From: Alphaproteobacteria bacterium
Lineage (GTDB): Bacteria > Pseudomonadota > Alphaproteobacteria > Rhodobacterales > Rhodobacteraceae
Direction: 5' to 3'
Length of the DNA stretch: 15,693 bases
Assembly: GCA_030425945.1 (NCBI GenBank)
Contig: JAUHZL010000019.1
Location: 1-15,693, forward strand
Shown: positions 1-8,849 of the stretch, piece by piece
How positions within the stretch are numbered: position 1 is the first letter of the stretch
Layout: each line of letters begins with the position of its first letter
The notes under the pieces: generated by a model
What the model was told of the DNA's origin: nothing
Database searches by the model: none
The model's input: the letters and a program-made list of their open reading frames with translations, nothing else
Position numbers and translations under genes: made by a program

Positions 1-428
1 TCGTGCATGTCCGGGACATCTCGCACCCCGAGACCGAGCAGCAGAAGCGCGATGTCGAAACCATCCTCGAATCGCTCGGAACTTCGGACGAGGTGCCGCG
101 CTTCGAGCTGTGGAACAAGATCGACCTCCTGCCCGAGGACCGGCGCGAGGCCGCCCGCGTGCAGGCCGCGCGCAGCGAGGGTGTGTTCGCCGTCTCGGCG
201 CTGACCGGCGAGGGGGTCGATGCGGTGCTCGACGCCGTGGCCGAACAGCTGGGCGGGGCCCTGCGGCGCGAGCGGCTGGAACTGCCCTGGACCGATGGCA
301 AGCGCCGGGCATGGCTCTTCGCCCATGACGTCGTGCGGGCCGAGGAGCGGGGCGATACCGGCTCGTTGCTGGAGGTCGAGTGGACCGACGCCGAATCCGA
401 CCGGTTCCACGCCCTGCCGCAGGGTTGA
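1..428 (+). CDS. hflX: GTPase HflX, C-terminal fragment (5' end outside window)
   Basis: This is the 3' part of a ribosome-associated GTPase of the HflX family, which binds the 50S subunit and rescues or splits stalled or hibernating ribosomes in the cytoplasm. The reading frame is open from the first bases of the window (first full codon at 3), so the true start lies upstream. Visible landmarks are HVRDISHPE just after the G3 region, the G4 motif NKID (about residue 38 of the fragment), the G5-like SALTGEG (about residue 65) and a short C-terminal tail after the G domain. The N-terminal HflX domain, P-loop and switch regions are missing from the window. The gene ends with TGA at 426-428 and converges on the acylase gene. 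In many proteobacteria hflX follows hfq, but that side cannot be seen here. The family assignment is firm. Confidence 0.92.
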   Translation, partial: VHVRDISHPETEQQKRDVETILESLGTSDEVPRFELWNKIDLLPEDRREAARVQAARSEGVFAVSALTGEGVDAVLDAVAEQLGGALRRERLELPWTDGKRRAWLFAHDVVRAEERGDTGSLLEVEWTDAESDRFHALPQG

Positions 429-443
429 GGCATCACCTCAACC
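423..443. terminator. Hairpin overlapping the hflX stop codon, between convergent genes
   Basis: A perfect 8-bp inverted repeat, GGTTGAGG (423-430) and CCTCAACC (436-443), flanks the loop CATCA. The first arm includes the hflX TGA. No T tract follows on either strand, so it is not a textbook intrinsic terminator. Its place in the 37-base gap between converging genes suggests 3'-end formation or protection for one or both transcripts. The role is inferred. Confidence 0.5.
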
Positions 444-465
444 TCGGCGCACAAGGGATTGCGCG

Positions 466-2940
466 CTAGTTGCTTTCCTCGGGCGTCAGCACGGTGACCC
501 CGGTGCCACCGGCCCGGGCGAGGTCGATGTCGAGCGACATCCGCACGTACTCGCCCTGCCGCCACAGCTCGCCGAGGTCGTCGTAGTGCCGTGACAGCGG
601 ATGCCCCGACTGGCCCGTCGACAGGATGAACAGCGAACTGTCCGGATCGCTGAAGTCATAGACCCCGCGGAAGGCGGAGGCATGCACGTTCCGGAACGGA
701 TGCTCGGGCGCACCCGAGGTCCGTCCGCGCATCAGCGTGTCATCGCCGCCCGAGGTGGACTGCCGGATGTTCACCAGCGCCCCCAGAACCGGCAGCTCGC
801 CCAGAACCGGATGATCATGCGCGGCCTCGTGGGCGTCGCCCCAGCGCCAGCTTTCGATGTTGGGTCCATAGGTCTCGGCGAGATCGCGCAGCGCGGCATC
901 CAGCGCCCGGCGGGCAATCTCGATGCAGGTCTCGTGCCGCTCGGTCTGGCTGAGATCGCACCAGATCGACGCGCCGTCGGTGTCACGGAACACGCGTTCG
1001 AGGAAGAGCGGGTCGGCATGCGGGTATTCGTCGGCCAGCGGCCCCAGCTCGTCGCGGATCAGCTGCATGTTCAGCGACCGGATCCAAGCGGCATAGATCA
1101 GCGGCTCGGGCATGTGCTCGTTCATCTCGCCGTTCCACTCGACCAGCAGCGCCAGCGCGTCCTGTCGCAGGCGGTCGGGGGTGCCGGCGGCGGCCGGACG
1201 ATCCTCGAACCACAGCTCGCGCCCGATCAGCGGCAGCAGGGTCCGGGCGGTCATCGACACGGTGTCGAGCTGCGCCTCGATGAAGCTGGCGCGCGTGTGG
1301 ACCTGCCGGGCCTGCATCAGCCGCGACCAGCGCTGGATGCGCTGGGTGTCGCCCCAGTCGAAGCTGACATGGGCCGGGAAGGGGGCGTCGGTGGTCTTGT
1401 TGTTGGTGTTGCCGACGATGCCGCCGGGCGGGTTCACCACCGACGGGTTGGCGCTGTAGGGCAGGTAGCCGTCCCACAGGTTTTCCCTGCGATCCCCTAG
1501 GACTGGAAGCCGTCCTTGCGATGCGTTCGCCGGGTCGCGCTTGGGCTGGCGGCCGATCATCTGCAACGCGATGTTGCCGGTGTCGGCGAGGATCAGGTTC
1601 TGTGCCGGGGCGACGTGGAACGATCCGGCGAGGATCGCCTCGTCCACGCTCTGGGCCTGCATCAGCTTCAGCGCGCCGGTCATCGTGGTGTCGCGCGGGT
1701 CGAGCGCGGTCCACGCCAGGGCCGCGACATGACCGGGCGGGGTGATGGTGGCGAGATCGAAGAGCCCGCCGGGAATGACCGGTCCGTTCTCGCTGAACCG
1801 CAGGGTGATGGTGATCGGCAGGGCGTCGGCGACCGAGATCACGCTGCGCCGGGTCTCGAAGGGGCGCGGCCCGTCGGGCGACACGTAGCTGTCCGGCGCG
1901 CCGTCCACCAGCCGTTCCAGCACGATGTCCTGATCGTCGAGATACGCGGTCGTCAGCCCCCAGCCCAGCTTGTCAGACCGCCCCAGCAGCATCGCGGGCA
2001 CGCCGGGGATCGTGGCCCCGATCACGCCGCCCGACTGCAGGTTGATATGCGCAAGATAAAGCAGCGACGGCGCGCTGAGCCCCAGATGGGGATCGGCGGC
2101 CAGCAGGGTGCTGCCGGTGGCCGACCGCTCGGGCGCGACGGCCCAGGCGTTCGAGGCCGACGAGAACCCGCGCGGCGGCACCGGCCAGAGCAGGCCCATG
2201 TCCGCCTCGGCCGTCTGCACGGCCTGCGCCGGGGTGACGCCGGGCACCAGGCTGGCATAGTCCGGCAGGTCGACGACCGCGCTGCCCGGCACGTCGGGCA
2301 GGATGTCGCGCAACCGCTCGGGCGGCACCAGCAGCGAGGTCCGCGCCCGCAGCACCTCCGAGTTCAGGTGGTCGCTTAGTTGCAGGCCCATCAGCTTGAG
2401 CAGCGCGATCGAGTCGGCCGGCTGCCACGGCGCGATTTCCGGCGGGAACAGGAAGAACTCGGGGGCGCCGCGCCCCATGGCCTCCTGGTTGACCAGCGCA
2501 ATCCAGGCATTGACCCCGGCGGAATAGGCCTCGAGCGCGGCCAGTGTCTCGGGCGACTGGGCGGCGACCGAGGATTGCGCGGCGCCGTAAAGGTCGAGCC
2601 GCCGCAGCAGGTCGTCGGTGCGGATGGTGGCACCGCCGAAGATCTCGGACAGCTTGCCCTGCGCGGTGCGCCGCAGCACCGTCATCTGCCACAGCCGGTC
2701 CTGTGCATGGACGAAGCCCAGCCCGTAGAAGCTGTCGGCGTCGGTCTGTCCCATCACATGGGGCACGTTGGCGGTGTCGCGCACGATCTCCAGCGGCGCA
2801 GTCAGGCCCGGCACCTCGTAGGAGGCCGAATACTCCGGCAGCGAGCGCGACAGGAAGAAGTAGAGCGCGATCAGCGCCAGCAGGCCAAGGCCCGCCAGCG
2901 CGAAAAAGGCCCGCAGAAGCCAGCGCAGAACGGTGCTCAT
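466..2940 (-). CDS. Penicillin acylase family N-terminal-nucleophile amidohydrolase, membrane-anchored
   Basis: This 824-residue protein belongs to the penicillin amidase family, whose precursors cleave themselves into alpha and beta chains and hydrolyse amide bonds of beta-lactams, acyl-homoserine lactones or related acylated molecules. Residues about 8-30 form one hydrophobic helix without an obvious cleavage site, so the enzyme is probably anchored in the inner membrane facing the periplasm. The alpha-chain region includes GLGFVHAQDRLWQM (about 74-87). SASNAWAV places the presumed nucleophile at Ser263, the first residue of the beta chain. DPHLGL follows at 283-288. NTNN at 511-514 matches the loop that carries the oxyanion asparagine. 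The C terminus has the typical GQSGHPLSRHYDD segment. A good ribosome site, GGAGG, lies 10 bases before the ATG. The SYLF gene ends 25 bases upstream, so the two are probably co-transcribed. The substrate cannot be read from the sequence; an AHL acylase is one possibility. Confidence 0.9.
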   Translation of the reverse strand: MSTVLRWLLRAFFALAGLGLLALIALYFFLSRSLPEYSASYEVPGLTAPLEIVRDTANVPHVMGQTDADSFYGLGFVHAQDRLWQMTVLRRTAQGKLSEIFGGATIRTDDLLRRLDLYGAAQSSVAAQSPETLAALEAYSAGVNAWIALVNQEAMGRGAPEFFLFPPEIAPWQPADSIALLKLMGLQLSDHLNSEVLRARTSLLVPPERLRDILPDVPGSAVVDLPDYASLVPGVTPAQAVQTAEADMGLLWPVPPRGFSSASNAWAVAPERSATGSTLLAADPHLGLSAPSLLYLAHINLQSGGVIGATIPGVPAMLLGRSDKLGWGLTTAYLDDQDIVLERLVDGAPDSYVSPDGPRPFETRRSVISVADALPITITLRFSENGPVIPGGLFDLATITPPGHVAALAWTALDPRDTTMTGALKLMQAQSVDEAILAGSFHVAPAQNLILADTGNIALQMIGRQPKRDPANASQGRLPVLGDRRENLWDGYLPYSANPSVVNPPGGIVGNTNNKTTDAPFPAHVSFDWGDTQRIQRWSRLMQARQVHTRASFIEAQLDTVSMTARTLLPLIGRELWFEDRPAAAGTPDRLRQDALALLVEWNGEMNEHMPEPLIYAAWIRSLNMQLIRDELGPLADEYPHADPLFLERVFRDTDGASIWCDLSQTERHETCIEIARRALDAALRDLAETYGPNIESWRWGDAHEAAHDHPVLGELPVLGALVNIRQSTSGGDDTLMRGRTSGAPEHPFRNVHASAFRGVYDFSDPDSSLFILSTGQSGHPLSRHYDDLGELWRQGEYVRMSLDIDLARAGGTGVTVLTPEESN

Positions 2941-2965
2941 CGCGGCTTCGCCTCCCCGGTCCCGA

Positions 2966-3529
2966 TTACGGATAGATACGGGTGTATTTCGTGCCTTCCA
3001 GTGTCGCGCCCGCGATCAGGCCCGCCTGGCCGAAGATCATCGCCACGATGGGCTCGGTCGTCGTCGTGGTGTCGGCCGTGTAGGCCACGCCGGACGAGGC
3101 CACCGCCACCTCCAGGTCGCCGCCGACCGAGAACCCGGCAGACGAGCGGAACCGGGCCAGCGCGTCCTCGGTCAGGAAGAACAGCGCATGCGCATACTGC
3201 TGGGCGCCGATCTGCAGCCCGAAGCTGCCGGAGGCGGCGGCATAGTAATCCACCGTCGCGCCGCCGATCCGGAGCGCCCCGCGCCCGTAGGCGCCGCCGA
3301 AGCCGAGCCCGGCCTCGGTGATCAGCGGCATCATCAGGATGCCGACCGAGCGCGAGGCGAGGTCCTGCGCCCCGGGAACGTTCTGGTAGAGATAGGAAAA
3401 GGCCGCGTCGACGCGCGAGTCGATCTTCTGACCGCGGGCCTGGCTGCCCGAAACGGTGGTGCACCCTGCCGTGGCGGCGAGCGCGGGAAGGGCGGCGATC
3501 ACGCCGCGCCGGGTCCAGCTGTGCTGCAT
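2966..3529 (-). CDS. SYLF (YSC84-like) lipid-binding domain lipoprotein
   Basis: The 187-residue product looks like a secreted SYLF/YSC84-domain protein. The eukaryotic members bind phosphoinositides; the bacterial ones are mostly uncharacterised envelope proteins. Supporting segments are SVGILMMPLITEAGLGFGG (about 61-79), the GSFGLQIGAQ region (101-110) and the closing GATLEGTKYTRIYP. The N terminus reads TRRGVIAALPALAATAGC, a twin-arginine pair, a hydrophobic stretch and a lipobox-like TAGC with Cys23 as the lipidation site. This suggests a lipoprotein that may use the Tat route. The ATG at 3529 was chosen over longer in-frame starts because it places this signal at the N terminus and has AGAGG about 9 bases upstream. 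An in-frame extension towards 3754 would run back into hemB. A run of five threonines lies near residue 153. The gene sits between hemB and the acylase on the same strand. Confidence 0.85.
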   Translation of the reverse strand: MQHSWTRRGVIAALPALAATAGCTTVSGSQARGQKIDSRVDAAFSYLYQNVPGAQDLASRSVGILMMPLITEAGLGFGGAYGRGALRIGGATVDYYAAASGSFGLQIGAQQYAHALFFLTEDALARFRSSAGFSVGGDLEVAVASSGVAYTADTTTTTEPIVAMIFGQAGLIAGATLEGTKYTRIYP

Positions 3530-3615
3530 CTGATCTGCCTCTTGTCCTGTGACGTGCCTCGACGCGCCTCTGGCGGGCGCTCTGCGACTGGTTCTACCCG
3601 ATCTGGTGGTCGGTG

Positions 3616-4617
<1,002 letters not shown>

Positions 4618-4649
4618 GGTCGTCTCCGGCTGGGCGGATGCCCGGTTCC

Positions 4650-4671
4650 GGCACCCTGCGGCAGAGGTGCC
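4650..4671. promoter_or_regulatory. Hairpin in the hemB upstream region
   Basis: GGCACCCTG (4650-4658) can pair with CAG-A-GGTGCC (4662-4671), giving nine base pairs with one bulged A and a CGG loop. It lies 33-54 bases before the hemB ATG in the 140-base divergent region. I saw no convincing -35/-10 pair for either gene there. It could be a 5'-UTR element of hemB or an operator; the role is unknown. Confidence 0.35.
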
Positions 4672-4757
4672 ACGGTTTGCCGCCCATCTCAAGGCTGGGC
4701 TTCCTCCGGAGACACCGCTAAGGTCCGGGCAATTCGCGACAAGACGGGGACGCAGGC

Positions 4758-5285
4758 GTGGATCTCTACCTGACCGTGATCGAACTGATCGACACGCGCT
4801 CCTTCACGTCGATGTGGTTCTGGATCGTGCTGGCGGTCTTCTGGTCCACGATCAGCCATTTCGTCATGGGCGTGCCCTTCGACCTCGTGCAGCGCGCACA
4901 ACGGCTCGGCGGCCAGACGCTGGAGGACGTGGCGACGCTGGCCCGGATCAACGCGACGCGGTTGCTCTATATCTCCGGGGCGGCGGGCCTGTTCCTGACC
5001 GGGGGCGCGGCCTGTTTCCTGACCATGCTGGCGCTGCTCGGCTTTCTCTACGGGATCGAGTTCTGCCAGGCGTTGTTCCTGCTGGCGCTGCCCTTCACTG
5101 TGGTGGGCTTCATCTCGCAGCGCACGGCCCGCCGGATCATCGGGGGCGAGAGCGAGGGCGAGCGCCTCGTCCGCCGCCTGAAGCGGCACCGGCTGACCGT
5201 CCAGATGGTCGGCGTGCTGTCGATCTTCATCACCGCGTTCTGGGGCATTTTCCACGCGATGAGCGTCACGGTCCTCGGCGGCTGA
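4758..5285 (+). CDS. Conserved alphaproteobacterial inner-membrane protein
   Basis: The 175-residue product has about four hydrophobic segments, near residues 18-38, 69-96, 98-120 and 148-170. A basic, amphipathic stretch (RRLKRHR, about 139-145) precedes the last one. This predicts an integral inner-membrane protein with no enzymatic motif. From memory, similar proteins in Rhodobacteraceae carry the label 'component of SufBCD complex', but nothing here shows an iron-sulfur role and no suf gene is present, so I treat the function as unknown. The start is GTG at 4758 with only a weak purine stretch (GACGCAGG) before it; the next in-frame ATG (codon 19) would cut into the first helix. It is divergent from hemB and ends 56 bases before mfd. 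Confidence is high that it is a real gene and low on role. Confidence 0.8.
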   Translation: MDLYLTVIELIDTRSFTSMWFWIVLAVFWSTISHFVMGVPFDLVQRAQRLGGQTLEDVATLARINATRLLYISGAAGLFLTGGAACFLTMLALLGFLYGIEFCQALFLLALPFTVVGFISQRTARRIIGGESEGERLVRRLKRHRLTVQMVGVLSIFITAFWGIFHAMSVTVLGG

Positions 5286-5306
5286 CACCCGGCGGCCCGA
5301 GCCCTG

Positions 5307-5334
5307 TTGACACCACCCTCCGCTGGGGTAAGTC
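5307..5334 (+). promoter_or_regulatory. Possible mfd promoter
   Basis: A perfect -35 hexamer, TTGACA, lies at 5307-5312 between the membrane-protein gene and mfd. At a 16-base spacing the best -10 is the poor TAAGTC (5329-5334). Transcription from it would begin within a few bases of the mfd ATG, giving a nearly leaderless mRNA. That would fit the lack of a well-spaced Shine-Dalgarno sequence. The prediction is weak. Confidence 0.3.
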
Positions 5335-5341
5335 GCCCGGC

Positions 5342-8300
5342 ATGACCGCAGCCCGAAATGTCCTCACCGTCTCCGGCGCGCCCGAAGGGTTCGACGCGCG
5401 GCTTCTGCTCGACGAGCGCGCCCGCGCCGCCGGGCCGGTCCTGTTCGTGGCGCGCGACGACAAGCGCCTCGACGCCATGCGGCGGGCGCTGACGGTCTTC
5501 GCGCCCGAGGTGCCGGTGCTCGATTTCCCGGCCTGGGACTGCCTGCCGTTCGACCGGGTGTCGCCCAACCCCGACATCGCCGCCGCGCGCATGGCGACGC
5601 TGGCCGCGCTGGCCGGGGGCGTGCCCGCGGGGCTGGTGGTGCTGACCACGCTGAACGCACTGACCCAGCGGGTTCCGGCGCGCGACGTGGTCGCGGGCGC
5701 GAGCTTCTCGGCGGTGGTCGGGCGGCGGCTGGACCTCGACGCGCTCCGGGCCTTCCTCGTGCGGATGGGCTTCACGCAGGCGCCGACCGTGGTCGAGCCG
5801 GGCGACTACGCGGTGCGCGGCGGCATCGTCGACATCTACCCGCCGGGCGAGACCGGGCCGGTGCGGCTGGACCTCTTCGGCGACGTGCTCGACGGCATCC
5901 GCCGCTTCGATCCCGAGACCCAGCGCAGCGCCGGGACGCTCGACCGCGTGGACCTGTCGCCGGTCTCGGAGATCGTGCTCGACGAGGCCGCGATCACCCG
6001 CTTCCGCCAGACCTACCGGATCGAGTTCGGCGCGGCGGGCACGGACGATCCGCTCTACGAGGCGATCAGCGCAGGCCGCAAGCACGCGGGCATGGAGCAC
6101 TGGCTGCCGTTCTTCCACGAGCACCTCGACACGCTGCTGGCCTACCTGCCGGAGGCGAGCGTCATGCTCGACGACCAGACCGGCGCGGCCCATGCCGCCC
6201 GCTGGGAGGGCATCGCGGACCAGTACGAGACCAGGCGCCTCGCCCTAGGCCAGAAGGGGCGGATGGACACGGTCTACAAGCCCTGTCCGCCGGACCAGCT
6301 CTACCTCGACGAGGCCGCGCTGGCCGAGGCGCTGGCCCCGCACCGCGTCCTGCGCCTGTCGGTCCTGCCGCAGCCGACCGGTCTGGGGGTGATCGACGCG
6401 GGCGGGCGCCTGGGGCGGTCCTTCGCGCCCGAGCGGCAGCAGGAAAAGCTGAACCTCTTCGACGAACTCGCCAAGCACATCCGCACCCGTGCGAAAACCG
6501 GACAGGTGGTCATCGCGTCGTGGTCCGAAGGCGCGCGCGAGCGGCTCGCGGGGCTGCTCGACGATCACGGCGTGGCGGGCGCGACCCCGCTCCCGGACAT
6601 GCGCGCCCTGCCGGCGGGGCGCGGCGGCGTCTACCTCGTGGTCTGGCCGCTGGAACAGGGGTTCGAGGCCCCCGACAAGGGCGCGGGCGCGCTGACCGTC
6701 ATTTCCGAGCAGGACGTTCTGGGCGACCGGCTGATCCGGGCCCCGAAGAAGCGCCGCAAGGCCGAGAACTTCCTCGCCGAGGCCGACAGCCTCAGCCCCG
6801 GCGACCTGGTGGTGCATGTCGAACATGGCGTCGGCCTCTACAAGGGGCTCGAAACCGTCACCGCGATGGGCGCGCCGCACGAGTGCCTGCACCTCGAATA
6901 CGCGGGCGGCGACCGGCTGTACCTGCCGGTCGAGAACATCGAGCTTCTCAGCCGCTTCGGCCATGAGCAGGGCCTGCTCGACAAGCTGGGCGGCGGGGCT
7001 TGGCAGGCCAAGAAGGCTCGCCTGAAGGAGCGCATCCGCCAGATGGCGGATCGGCTGATCCGCATTGCCGCCGAACGCGCGCTGCGCCGCGCCCCGGTGC
7101 TGGAGCCGCCGCCCGACATGTGGGAGGAGTTCGCCGCCCGCTTCCCCTACCAGGAAACCGACGACCAGCTATCGGCCATCGCGGACGTGCTGGGCGACCT
7201 GTCCTCTGGCCAGCCGATGGACCGCCTGATCGTGGGCGACGTGGGCTTCGGCAAGACCGAGGTCGCGATGCGCGCGGCCTTCGTCGCGGCCCTTTCGGGG
7301 GTGCAGGTGGCGGTGATCGCGCCGACAACGCTGCTGGCGCGCCAGCACTACCAGAGCTTCGCGGAACGCTTCAGGGGCTTTCCGCTAGAGGTGCGCGCGC
7401 TGTCGCGCTTCGTGCCCGCCAGCGCCGCCGCCGATACCCGCAAGCGGCTGGCGGCAGGCTCGGTCGATATCGTGGTCGGCACCCATGCGCTGCTGGCCAA
7501 GACCGTCAGCTTCCACAACCTCGGCCTGCTGATCATCGACGAGGAACAGCACTTCGGCGTCGCCCACAAGGAGCGGCTGAAGGACCTGCGCACCGATATC
7601 CACGTCCTGACCCTGACCGCGACCCCGATCCCGCGCACGCTGCAACTGTCGCTGTCGGGCGTGCGCGACCTGTCGATCATCGGCACGCCCCCGGTCGACC
7701 GCCTCGCGATCCGGACCTATGTCAGCGAGTTCGACGCGGTCACCATCCGCGAGGCGCTGCTGCGCGAGCATTACCGGGGCGGGCAGTCCTTCTACGTCGT
7801 GCCCCGCATCGCCGACCTGCCCGAAATCGAGGAGTTCCTGCGCGAGCAGGTGCCCGAGGTCAGCGTCGTGGTGGCGCATGGCCAGATGGCGGCGGGCGAT
7901 CTCGACGACCGCATGAACGCCTTCTACGACGGCAAGTACGACGTGCTGCTGGCCACGACCATCGTCGAGTCGGGCCTCGACATCCCGACCGCCAACACGA
8001 TGATCGTGCACCGCGCCGACATGTTCGGCCTCGCCCAGCTCTACCAGATCCGCGGGCGGGTCGGGCGCTCGAAGACGCGGGCCTATGCCTATCTGACCAC
8101 CAAGCCGCGCGGCAAGCTGACCCCCGCCGCCGAGAAGCGCCTGCGCGTGCTCGGCAGCCTCGACACGCTGGGGGCGGGCTTCACGCTGGCGAGCCAGGAC
8201 CTCGACATCCGGGGCGCGGGCAACCTGCTGGGCGAGGAACAGTCGGGCCAGTTCCGCGAAGTGGGCTACGAGCTGTACCAGCAGATGCTAGAGGAGGCGA

Positions 8301-8833
8301 TTGCCCGCCTGAAGTCCGGCGACGGCGAGGGACTGATCGACGACGACGGCCAGTGGGCCCCGCAGATCAACCTCGGCGTGCCGGTGCTGATCCCGGAGGA
8401 CTACGTGCCCGACCGGGACGTGCGCCTCGGCCTCTACCGGCGCCTGTCGCACCTGACGACCAAGGTCGAACTGGAAGGTTTCGCGGCCGAACTGATCGAC
8501 CGCTTCGGCCCCGTGCCGAAGGAGGTCAACTGGCTGTTGCTCGTGCTCCGGATCAAGGCGATGTGCAAGCGGGCAGGGATCGCCAAGCTGGACGCCGGGC
8601 CGAAGGGCGGCACGATCCAGTTCCACAACGACCGCTTCGCGAACCCGGCGGGCCTCGTGACGTTCCTCGAGGCCCAGAAGGGGCTGGCGAAGATCAAGGA
8701 CAACAAGATCGTCGTCCGCCGCGACTGGGTGAAGGACAGCGACCGGATCAAGGGCGCCTATGCCGTCGCGCGCGACCTCGCCGAACAGGCGCGCGCCGCC
8801 GAGAAGGCGAAGAAACCGGCGAAGGCGGGGTAG
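5342..8833 (+). CDS. mfd: Transcription-repair coupling factor Mfd
   Basis: Mfd is a cytoplasmic ATP-driven DNA translocase that removes RNA polymerase stalled at lesions and recruits UvrA for nucleotide excision repair. The 1163-residue length is typical. In order: a UvrB-like N-terminal module (FPAWDCLPFDRVSPNP near residue 62), a CarD-like RNA-polymerase-interacting domain starting with LSPGDLVVHVEHGVGLY at about 484, and superfamily-2 helicase lobes. The Walker A motif is GDVGFGKTE (632-640) and the DEEQ box is at 733-736, followed by LTATPIPRTLQLSLSG. The RecG-like translocation region has GRVGRSKTRAYAYL and GAGNLLGEEQSGQFREVGYELY. A C-terminal autoinhibitory D7 domain ends the protein. 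The ATG at 5342 was chosen because it opens the conserved N terminus; the frame stays open upstream to 4607 only by running through the membrane-protein gene. All key motifs are intact. Its stop lies six bases from that of the converging transporter gene. Confidence 0.98.
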   Translation: MTAARNVLTVSGAPEGFDARLLLDERARAAGPVLFVARDDKRLDAMRRALTVFAPEVPVLDFPAWDCLPFDRVSPNPDIAAARMATLAALAGGVPAGLVVLTTLNALTQRVPARDVVAGASFSAVVGRRLDLDALRAFLVRMGFTQAPTVVEPGDYAVRGGIVDIYPPGETGPVRLDLFGDVLDGIRRFDPETQRSAGTLDRVDLSPVSEIVLDEAAITRFRQTYRIEFGAAGTDDPLYEAISAGRKHAGMEHWLPFFHEHLDTLLAYLPEASVMLDDQTGAAHAARWEGIADQYETRRLALGQKGRMDTVYKPCPPDQLYLDEAALAEALAPHRVLRLSVLPQPTGLGVIDAGGRLGRSFAPERQQEKLNLFDELAKHIRTRAKTGQVVIASWSEGARERLAGLLDDHGVAGATPLPDMRALPAGRGGVYLVVWPLEQGFEAPDKGAGALTVISEQDVLGDRLIRAPKKRRKAENFLAEADSLSPGDLVVHVEHGVGLYKGLETVTAMGAPHECLHLEYAGGDRLYLPVENIELLSRFGHEQGLLDKLGGGAWQAKKARLKERIRQMADRLIRIAAERALRRAPVLEPPPDMWEEFAARFPYQETDDQLSAIADVLGDLSSGQPMDRLIVGDVGFGKTEVAMRAAFVAALSGVQVAVIAPTTLLARQHYQSFAERFRGFPLEVRALSRFVPASAAADTRKRLAAGSVDIVVGTHALLAKTVSFHNLGLLIIDEEQHFGVAHKERLKDLRTDIHVLTLTATPIPRTLQLSLSGVRDLSIIGTPPVDRLAIRTYVSEFDAVTIREALLREHYRGGQSFYVVPRIADLPEIEEFLREQVPEVSVVVAHGQMAAGDLDDRMNAFYDGKYDVLLATTIVESGLDIPTANTMIVHRADMFGLAQLYQIRGRVGRSKTRAYAYLTTKPRGKLTPAAEKRLRVLGSLDTLGAGFTLASQDLDIRGAGNLLGEEQSGQFREVGYELYQQMLEEAIARLKSGDGEGLIDDDGQWAPQINLGVPVLIPEDYVPDRDVRLGLYRRLSHLTTKVELEGFAAELIDRFGPVPKEVNWLLLVLRIKAMCKRAGIAKLDAGPKGGTIQFHNDRFANPAGLVTFLEAQKGLAKIKDNKIVVRRDWVKDSDRIKGAYAVARDLAEQARAAEKAKKPAKAG

Positions 8834-8849
8834 GGCGGCTCAGCGCCCT
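8832..8849. terminator. Hairpin spanning both stop codons of mfd and the MFS gene
   Basis: AGGGCG (8832-8837) and CGCCCT (8844-8849) form a perfect 6-bp stem around the loop GCTCAG. The element overlaps the mfd TAG (8831-8833) and contains the transporter's TGA (8840-8842 on the other strand). No T tract of note follows. With only six bases between the genes, any termination signal must overlap coding sequence, and this is the only symmetric candidate seen at the junction. Confidence 0.35.

Noticed and set aside
601..1500. 299-residue + strand open frame antisense to the acylase gene
   Set aside because: It is a complement shadow of the acylase reading frame, and its composition does not look like a real protein.
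5048..6193. 381-residue minus-strand open frame opposite the start of mfd
   Set aside because: It is antisense to mfd, with biased composition and no motifs.
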